Assembly: GCA_035946955.1 (NCBI GenBank) | Contig: DASYYE010000470.1 | Coordinates: 1 to 27,631 of the forward strand | Source: DASYYE01 sp035946955 | GTDB lineage: Bacteria > Actinomycetota > Actinomycetes > Streptosporangiales > Streptosporangiaceae | Length of the DNA: 27,631 nucleotides | Reading direction: 5' to 3' | Shown here: one piece after another, positions 22,046 to 27,631 of the stretch | Layout of the letters: the number at the start of each line of letters is the position of its first letter | Numbering within the stretch: position 1 is the first letter of the stretch | Made by a program: the position numbers and the translations under genes | The notes under the pieces: model-generated | Databases searched by the model: none | What the model saw: the letters and a program-made list of their open reading frames with translations, nothing else | Told to the model about the DNA's origin: nothing

Positions 22046-23872
22046 GTGCGACGTAGTTTTACAAGAGCCCGAGGATGGGCATGGAAACTCGGTGTCCCGA
22101 TTGTGGCCCTCGCCGCTGCGGGCCAGCTGGCACTGACAGCCACATCATCAGCCTCCGTCACGACCGGCAACCGCACAGCAGCCACCATCGCGCCAGCCAA
22201 GGTCAACAACCTTGACTGCAACGGGTGGAGCAAGACGTACAAGTCCGTGAACCCAGGCTTCCGTAAGCTCTGCGCGGACCCCTATCAGATCTGGAACGGC
22301 CAGACGTCCAGGTTCTACGACAACAAGCACTACGTCGGCCACGACGAGCCGAGCGTCAAGTTCATCTCCTCCACCGCGGGCTCGGGCAACACCATGTCCT
22401 ATGGCATGCGGATCCCCATGGACCCGGCCGCTGCCCCGACCGCCTCGGGCAGCGTGACCGACTACGGCGAGCTCAGCGTCGCGCCATGGTTCGGCCTGCC
22501 GATCTGTGACCCCAAGTCCTACCCGATGAATGCGTGCACCCCGGACAGCGACACCAACACCGGGCTGAACACTTCGACCGCCGCTGGTTCCGCATTCATG
22601 GAGCTGCAGTTCTACCCGCCAGGGTTCACCCCATTCATCGATTCCACGAGCTGCAGCAAGACACAATGGTGTGCGGCGCTCACCATTGACAGCCTGGAGT
22701 GCAGCTTCAACTTCACCTCGTGCAACGGCAACTGCATCGAGCCGGTGAACTTCGCCTTCCTGCAGAGCAATGGCGTTCCCGCCGGCCCGCCCAACCCGCA
22801 GGCGCCCAGCCTGGCGACCGAGTTCGGCAATGCCAACACACTGAAGATGAACCCGGGTGACAGCCTGACTGTGTCGCTCACCGACCCCAGCAGTGGGTTG
22901 ACAGCAACAGTGAAGGACCTGACAACGGGTAAAACCGGGTTCATGCAAGCGAGCGCCACCAACGGCTTCGCAGACACCAACATGTCCAACTGCTCCGGCT
23001 CCCCGTTCACCTTCCACGCCGAGTACAGCACCGCCAAGGTGAACAACCGGGTGCCCTGGGCCGCGCTCGAGGGCGGCGTGCTGATGCAGCAGGAGATCGG
23101 GCACGGCGAGTCCTGCAACTCGGTCAGCAACACCGACGGGTTCAGCGCGACCCTCGGTGGTGGCACCTACTCCGACCCCAAGATCGCGGAGACCTGTGTG
23201 GGCGGCGCCGAAGGCTCGGCCGCTACCGGTGAGGGACCGTGCAACACCACAACCGGGGTCTGCACGAACGCCACCACCCAGGGTCCTGCTGGGCCGGTGG
23301 CCTGCCCGAACCCCAACTTCGCGACCAGCACGGACCACTGTGAGTTCGCCGACGGGTTCTGCCTGCCGAAGGGGAACCGCAGCGTCACGATCAACGGTGT
23401 GACAACCACGGAGTCCGCACGGGTCGCGGTGTGTTACCAGAACCAGTTCCAGAACGGCGACCTGGACTACGACGGCAACAGCTACCGGAAGGACTGGCCG
23501 AACGGCAGCGCGAACTTCCCGCAGCCGGTCGAGTACACCAGCCCGAGATCAAATGGCCATACCTATGCTCAGATCCAGTTCGAGACTGACGGGCCTGGGT
23601 CAGAGCAGCTCTGCAACGTCAGCACCGGTATCGGGTGCGTGGTCCCGCCCACGGGCGCGAAGTTCTACCCCTTCTGGTCGCTCAACAACAAGCAGACCTT
23701 CACGGGCGCGCCGGTGGGCACCTGCATCTGGAACTTCGGTCAGGACATCACCGCTATCACCTTGCACGACTTCAGCAAGGACAAGCAGTACGGCTCGCCT
23801 GACCTCACCTGGTTCGGCGGCACGGCTATCAGCAAGGTCATGGCCAACCCGACCCTGACCACCGCCTGCTAG
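22046..23872 (+). CDS. Large secreted Cys-rich protein of unknown function
   Basis: 608 aa. A signal peptide (basic RRSFTRARGW, hydrophobic core, cleavage near ATSSA about residue 37) precedes a long extracellular part rich in Cys, Asn, Gly, Thr and aromatic residues. Many cysteines, often in pairs, imply disulfides. Blocks that look conserved from my recall of similar actinobacterial and Chloroflexi proteins are FYDNKHYVGHDEPSVKF, ELQFYPPGF, QWCAALTIDSL, GAKFYPFWSLNN and CIWNFGQDI. I can name no domain and no catalytic motif. GAGGAG stands 6 nt before GTG 22046; the ATG at 22040 touches that site and is less likely. A strong promoter framed by two palindromes and a terminator on each side show it is a single, tightly regulated gene. 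Confidence 0.85.
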   Translation: MRRSFTRARGWAWKLGVPIVALAAAGQLALTATSSASVTTGNRTAATIAPAKVNNLDCNGWSKTYKSVNPGFRKLCADPYQIWNGQTSRFYDNKHYVGHDEPSVKFISSTAGSGNTMSYGMRIPMDPAAAPTASGSVTDYGELSVAPWFGLPICDPKSYPMNACTPDSDTNTGLNTSTAAGSAFMELQFYPPGFTPFIDSTSCSKTQWCAALTIDSLECSFNFTSCNGNCIEPVNFAFLQSNGVPAGPPNPQAPSLATEFGNANTLKMNPGDSLTVSLTDPSSGLTATVKDLTTGKTGFMQASATNGFADTNMSNCSGSPFTFHAEYSTAKVNNRVPWAALEGGVLMQQEIGHGESCNSVSNTDGFSATLGGGTYSDPKIAETCVGGAEGSAATGEGPCNTTTGVCTNATTQGPAGPVACPNPNFATSTDHCEFADGFCLPKGNRSVTINGVTTTESARVAVCYQNQFQNGDLDYDGNSYRKDWPNGSANFPQPVEYTSPRSNGHTYAQIQFETDGPGSEQLCNVSTGIGCVVPPTGAKFYPFWSLNNKQTFTGAPVGTCIWNFGQDITAITLHDFSKDKQYGSPDLTWFGGTAISKVMANPTLTTAC

Positions 23873-23888
23873 CAGCACCTCAGCACTG

Positions 23889-23926
23889 AGCTTGCCCGCG
23901 GCCCGCTCCTGGGCCGCGGGCAAGCT
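23889..23926 (+). terminator. Strong terminator after the secreted protein gene
   Basis: Perfect 16-bp arms agcttgcccgcggccc and its complement (23911-23926), 6-nt loop, 17 nt after the stop codon. Confidence 0.85.
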
Positions 23927-23969
23927 GCTGTGGGCCCCGCGGTCGTGTCCCGGATGGCCGATGGCAAGA

Positions 23970-24857
23970 TCATGAGCAGCCAGTAGGGCGCCCCTGCCCG
24001 CCAGCCAGCTGGGGCGCCCTACTGGTCTTTCTGGCCTCCTGGTGCACCGGGCGGTACATCCAGATGCTGGACCTGACCAGGGTGCCGGGGAACATGCGGA
24101 CCCCGGTGAGGACCGCTCGGTGACCGAGGCCATCGGTGACCGCCACGGTGAAGGGGCCTCGGCCCAGGTTGTGGGTGGACACCCAGAGCCCGTGGGCGCC
24201 CAGTGCCAGCGCCTGCCACGGCCCGGCACCCGCGTGTGACCCCACGGCCACCGATGCCAGCCGGTTTCCGTGGTTGACGACCGCCACGGCGCGCCGCCCT
24301 GACGGGGTGAGCCTCACCCGCAGTTCGACGGGCCCGGGCAGTGGCGGGTCGGTGACTGGCCAGAAGGTGACGATCATTGGCCCATCGGCCAGGCTGGCGA
24401 CCCGCTGGAACGCGGCGCGGCTCAGGCTGATCGTGGTCGCCTCACAGCGGTTGCACTCCTGCACCACCTCTGCCCGTACCTGCCCGAGTGGACCCCGGAC
24501 TTCGAGGTAGCTGCCGCACGCGGCGCCGCGTGCGAAACGGCGTGGCGGCAGGCTCACATACGACCCACTGGCAGGCAGCGGCCCTAGGGTGCAGCTGCCT
24601 GCTCCGTCGCCAGGGTCGTAGGACACCGCGGTGGCGCGGCTGGCGGCTGGTGTGGGACCAGGGGTTGGTGTGGCATTTCCTGCCCGGGTGGCGGTGAGCT
24701 GGCCGGTCGCGGCTCGCCTGCCCGCGGCCGGCCGCGGGCAGCCGTGCGCGGTGGGGAACAGGACAAAGGCGGTGCTGAGTGCGGCGGCGCCACCGAGGAC
24801 ACCACCGATGAGCCAGACACGGTTACCGGGCGCTGGCGGACGCGGCGCCGAGTGCAT
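23970..24857 (-). CDS. Expansin-like secreted protein (EXLX type) lacking both key aspartates
   Basis: 295 aa with an N-terminal membrane or signal segment (about 14-34) and a Thr/Pro linker. It has a double-psi beta-barrel D1 domain (about 76-165: SYDPGDGAGSC, AACGSYLEV, QECNRC) and a D2/CBM63-like domain (about 175-270: GPVELRVR, VVNHGN, GPFTVAVTDGLGH). Bacterial expansins loosen wall polysaccharide networks without hydrolysis. In BsEXLX1 Asp71 and Asp82 matter, with Asp82 essential. Counting along the alignment, these positions are Q133 and S144 here (TISLS for LDLS). The fold and disulfides are kept, so binding may remain while loosening is lost. AGAGGA precedes the ATG. The last 25 residues lie in a terminator hairpin and are probably not functional. 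Confidence 0.85.
   Translation of the reverse strand: MHSAPRPPAPGNRVWLIGGVLGGAAALSTAFVLFPTAHGCPRPAAGRRAATGQLTATRAGNATPTPGPTPAASRATAVSYDPGDGAGSCTLGPLPASGSYVSLPPRRFARGAACGSYLEVRGPLGQVRAEVVQECNRCEATTISLSRAAFQRVASLADGPMIVTFWPVTDPPLPGPVELRVRLTPSGRRAVAVVNHGNRLASVAVGSHAGAGPWQALALGAHGLWVSTHNLGRGPFTVAVTDGLGHRAVLTGVRMFPGTLVRSSIWMYRPVHQEARKTSRAPQLAGGQGRPTGCS
23980..24025. terminator. Second terminator hairpin within the 3' end of the expansin frame
   Basis: 15-bp perfect arms ccagtagggcgcccc (23980-23994) and its complement (24011-24025), 16-nt loop, followed on the plus strand by tctttct. It lies between convergent genes, inside the last codons of the minus-strand expansin-like gene. Confidence 0.7.
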
Positions 24858-25009
24858 AGCGGTTTCCTCTGGTCGTACTGGGTTTCGGGGAAAGCGTGCG
24901 CCCCCGAAGGGCCGACACCAGGAGGGTATCGCTCAGAGTGTTCGTGCGACTACAAACTGTGAGATTGTGGGGAACTGTCGCGAGTATCCTCGGCACGAGG
25001 AGGGCGCCG

Positions 25010-25969
25010 ATGGCCCTGGACCCCTCGACCGTGCAGCGGTACCGCAGCGCGCTCTCGACGGTTGCGGCGGTCAGTGTGACCCCGTTCGCTGGCGACGGCC
25101 AGGTGGACTGGGACGCCCACGGGCGGCTGGTGCGGCGGATGGTCGACGCCGGCATCACGCTGGTCGTGACCAATGGCACGACCGGTGAGTTCACCGCGCT
25201 GACCGCAGGGGAGGCGCGGCGGCTGGCCGAGTCCGCACTGGCCGCCGCCGGTGGTTCCGGGCCGGGCCGGCGCGCCGAGGTCATGGTGGGGATCGGGCAC
25301 AACCTGGCCAGCGCGATCGAGGCCGGGCGCCATGCCCGCGACGCCGGGGCACACCTGGTCGCGGTGCACGAGCCACCGGGCCCTTATGTCTCCGCGGCAG
25401 GCTGGCTGGAGTACCACCGCATCATCGCCGCCGCGCTGGCGGAGGTCGGCGTCGTGGTCGGCGCCCGTGACCCCCGCGTGGGCGCCCGCCACCTGCGGCT
25501 GCTCGCTGACCTGTGCCCGAACGTGGTCGGGGTCAACTGTGCCATCGGTGACCCGGTCAGGTTCGCCGCGCTCGTGCGCGACGTCGGACCTGACAGGTTC
25601 ACCTGGCTGGCTGGGCTCGCTGAGCTCAGCGTCCCGGCCTGCTGGACCGCGGGGGCGCGGGGGTTCGCCTCCGGCCTGGCCAATGTCGCGCCCCGGCTGG
25701 CCCTGTCCATGCTCGAGTGCCTGCGCCGCGGTGACATCTCCGGGGCGATGGACGTCTGGGACCTGTGCCGGCCGTTTGAGGAGTTGCGCGCGGCGGACTT
25801 GTCTGCCGACAACGTCAGCGTGGTCAAGGAGGCCCTGGGCCAGCTCGGGGTGTGCCGCCCGGACGTGCGGCCACCAGCCCACACGGTGACCGAGGGCACC
25901 CGTGCCCAGGTCGCAGCGATCCTGGCCCGGTGGGGGATAACCGGCCGGCAGCGCCCGCCCGCAGCCTGA
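25010..25969 (+). CDS. Dihydrodipicolinate synthase-family protein without the Schiff-base lysine
   Basis: 319 aa TIM-barrel protein of the DapA/KdgD superfamily, closest in motif to 5-dehydro-4-deoxyglucarate dehydratases: NGTTGEFTALT (55-65), ARGFASGLANVAP and a C-terminal PFEELRA...VKEAL...VRPP. The family uses a lysine in a VVGxKD strand to form an imine, aided by a tyrosine in YN. Here the lysine position is N176 (VVGVNCAIGD) and the tyrosine position is G151 (VVVGARDP). Normal aldolase/dehydratase chemistry should be impossible. GGAGGG precedes ATG 25010 at about 6-nt spacing, and an aminotransferase follows after 12 nt, so the two are probably co-expressed. A ligand-binding or regulatory role, or lysine-independent chemistry, is possible. 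Confidence 0.85.
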   Translation: MALDPSTVQRYRSALSTVAAVSVTPFAGDGQVDWDAHGRLVRRMVDAGITLVVTNGTTGEFTALTAGEARRLAESALAAAGGSGPGRRAEVMVGIGHNLASAIEAGRHARDAGAHLVAVHEPPGPYVSAAGWLEYHRIIAAALAEVGVVVGARDPRVGARHLRLLADLCPNVVGVNCAIGDPVRFAALVRDVGPDRFTWLAGLAELSVPACWTAGARGFASGLANVAPRLALSMLECLRRGDISGAMDVWDLCRPFEELRAADLSADNVSVVKEALGQLGVCRPDVRPPAHTVTEGTRAQVAAILARWGITGRQRPPAA

Positions 25970-25981
25970 GACACTGACAGC

Positions 25982-27289
25982 ATGTCAGACATGGCAGAAC
26001 TGCATGACCGCCACCGGTCCGTCCTCCCTGACTGGATGGCGCTGTACTACGACCAGCCCCTGGAACTCGTCAGTGGCAGCGGCAGCCGGGTCACCGATGC
26101 GCAGGGCCACACCTACCTCGACTTCTTCTGCGGCATCCTCACGAACATGCTCGGCTACAACGTGCCCGAGGTTCAGGAGGCCGTGGCCCGCCAGCTCGCG
26201 AGCGGCATCGTCCACACCTCGACCGTCTACCTGATCCGCGGCCAGGTCGAGCTGGCCGAGAAGCTGGCCAGGCTGTCCGGGATCGGTGACGCGAAGGTGT
26301 TCTTCACGAACTCGGGCACCGAAGCCAACGAGACCGCGCTCATGCTGGCCACTGTCGCCCGGGGGTCGAACGAGGTCCTCGCGCTGCGCAACAGCTACCA
26401 CGGCCGTTCTTTTGGCGCGGTCGCCATCACCGGCAACCGTGGCTGGAAGAGCTCGCCGCTGGCGCCGTTCAGTGTCCACTACCTGCACGGCACCAACCGC
26501 AACCTGCCTGCCTTCGCTGGCATGGGCGACGCCGAGTACATCGCGGCCTGCGCCGAGGACCTGCGCCACCTGCTCACGGCCGGCGCTGGCCGGGATGTCG
26601 CCTGCCTGATCGCCGAGCCGATCCAGGGCGTCGGCGGGTTCATGGTGCCGCCCGACGGCCTGCTCGGCGCCTACCAGGAAGTCATGCGCTCCTACGGCAT
26701 CCTGTTCATCTCCGACGAGGTGCAGACCGCGTGGGGCAGGACCGGCGAGCACTTCTGGGGGTTCGAGGCCCACGGTGCCGTGCCCGACGCGATCACCTTC
26801 GCCAAGGGGCTGGGCAACGGCTTCGCGGTCGGCGGCGTGGTCGCCCGGGCCAGCCTCATGGATGGCCTGCCCGGCTCGGGCATCTCCACATTCGGCGGCA
26901 ACCCGCTGGCCATGGCCGCCGCCAACGCCACCCTGGACTACGTGCTCGACCACGACCTGCAGCGCAACGCGGCCACGCTCGGCCCGCTGCTCATCGATGG
27001 GCTGCGGGAGGCGGCCGGGCCGCTGGCGGTGGCCGGGGATGTCCGGGGCAAGGGACTGTTCCTTGCCATTGACCTGCTCGACCCGGCTACCGGCGCGCCC
27101 AGCCCGGCACTGGCCACGCGGATGCTGGAGGCCACCAGGGAACGCGGCCTGCTCGTCGGCAAGGGCGGGCTCTACGGCCAGGCGCTGCGGATGGCCCCGC
27201 CGATGACCCTCAGCGAGGCCGAGGCCAAGGAGGGCCTGGAGATCCTCACCGACGCGCTGCGGGCCGTCAACACCGAGGCGACCGGGTAG
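25982..27289 (+). CDS. Class III PLP-dependent aminotransferase (omega-amino acid type)
   Basis: 435 aa, complete. It has YLDFFCGILTNMLGYNVPEV, FTNSGTEANETAL, SYHGRSFGA, the PLP-phosphate and ring-binding residues in ISDEVQTAWGRTG, and the Schiff-base K275 in ITFAKGLGNG. Related enzymes (AGXT2/beta-alanine:pyruvate type) move a terminal amino group of an omega-amino acid, such as beta-alanine or an aminoisobutyrate, to pyruvate or glyoxylate. Gene order with a DHDPS-family protein recalls catabolic clusters in Streptomyces, but no hydantoinase or semialdehyde dehydrogenase is in the window. The start ATG is 12 nt after the upstream stop. The substrate is inferred only at class level. Confidence 0.92.
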   Translation: MSDMAELHDRHRSVLPDWMALYYDQPLELVSGSGSRVTDAQGHTYLDFFCGILTNMLGYNVPEVQEAVARQLASGIVHTSTVYLIRGQVELAEKLARLSGIGDAKVFFTNSGTEANETALMLATVARGSNEVLALRNSYHGRSFGAVAITGNRGWKSSPLAPFSVHYLHGTNRNLPAFAGMGDAEYIAACAEDLRHLLTAGAGRDVACLIAEPIQGVGGFMVPPDGLLGAYQEVMRSYGILFISDEVQTAWGRTGEHFWGFEAHGAVPDAITFAKGLGNGFAVGGVVARASLMDGLPGSGISTFGGNPLAMAAANATLDYVLDHDLQRNAATLGPLLIDGLREAAGPLAVAGDVRGKGLFLAIDLLDPATGAPSPALATRMLEATRERGLLVGKGGLYGQALRMAPPMTLSEAEAKEGLEILTDALRAVNTEATG

Positions 27290-27398
27290 CGCGGGTGCGG
27301 GTTGATGCGCTGATAACAGCAACAGGCCCCGGGGGTCTGGTACGGCAGGACTCCCGCGGCATGTGCGGCACGACGTCTCGAGGTGGCAGGCTGGGCTC

Positions 27399-27631
27399 AT
27401 GGTCATCCCCGTCCACGACATCAACCCGCTGCGGCGGACGCCGTGGGTCACCTATGCACTGGTCGTGGCCAACCTGGTGGTGCTCCTGCTGAGCCCGGGG
27501 ACACTGCCCCATGCCGCGGCCTCGCGTGGCCTGGTGAGCTGCCAGATGGCCGCGTTCTACGACCACTTCGGTGCGATCCCGCGCGAGCTGATCCGTGACC
27601 ACCAGCTCAGGAACCCGATACAGGTGGTGTC
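27399..27631 (+). CDS. Rhomboid-family intramembrane serine protease, N-terminal part
   Basis: Open from ATG 27399 through the window end (77 full codons, no stop). It begins MVIPVHDINPLRRTPWVTYA and continues into a first membrane helix (LVVANLVVLLLSP), the standard N-terminus of actinobacterial rhomboid proteases. The catalytic GxSG and His segments would lie beyond the window. The start is preceded by a weak GAGGTGG site. The protease would cleave membrane proteins within the bilayer; whether the active site is present cannot be seen. Confidence 0.85.
   Translation, partial: MVIPVHDINPLRRTPWVTYALVVANLVVLLLSPGTLPHAAASRGLVSCQMAAFYDHFGAIPRELIRDHQLRNPIQVV

Overview
The window is GC-rich throughout, uses GTG and even CTG starts, and shows strong G/C bias at third codon positions. 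Its gene families (RodZ-like protein with a discoidin-like tail, LCP protein, SoxR of the actinobacterial type, actinobacterial expansin, many secreted proteins) point to a soil-type high-GC Actinomycetota chromosome. I cannot place it below that level. No rRNA, tRNA, CRISPR array, transposase or complete mobile element is visible.

Layout. (1) 1-1471: mostly non-coding, with a 52-residue Cys/His protein and a decayed minus-strand phosphoesterase. (2) 1472-3193: a secreted GH18 chitinase behind a promoter with a long palindromic operator, followed by stacked hairpins. (3) 3678-6516: an AsnB-type amidotransferase overlapping a GT4 glycosyltransferase, then a RodZ-like membrane protein (6623-7864). 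(4) Minus strand 7891-10286: a ChrA chromate transporter translationally coupled to a conserved unknown protein that seems to start at CTG. (5) 10366-12740: soxR, divergent from an SDR oxidoreductase and a divergent QueA-like protein, with a SoxR-box promoter between them. A GNAT gene converges on them. (6) 13459-14144: a remnant of an AbiEii-type nucleotidyltransferase pair with the catalytic half deleted. (7) 14608-20248: a glycan-initiation locus with a DegT aminotransferase, a monotopic sugar-phosphate transferase, a membrane GT2, a tiny membrane protein and, on the other strand, a PglF/CapD-like 4,6-dehydratase. (8) 20587-24857: an LCP-family protein, a large secreted Cys-rich protein of unknown function behind a palindrome-framed promoter, and an expansin-like protein. 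(9) 25010-27289: a dihydrodipicolinate-synthase-family protein followed by a class III aminotransferase, then the start of a rhomboid protease cut by the window end.

How it fits together. The dehydratase, aminotransferase and phosphosugar transferase are the three activities expected for making a 2,4-diamino-trideoxy (bacillosamine-type) sugar on undecaprenyl phosphate. The GT2 could extend it, and the LCP protein could attach a glycan to the wall. The chitinase, expansin and unknown secreted protein act outside the cell. The recurring oddity is family members that lack the residues their relatives use for catalysis: the LCP protein, the expansin, the DHDPS-family protein and the QueA-like protein. 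These, plus the palindrome-controlled secreted protein, are the most promising places for new biology. The functional links are inference from gene order and family knowledge.
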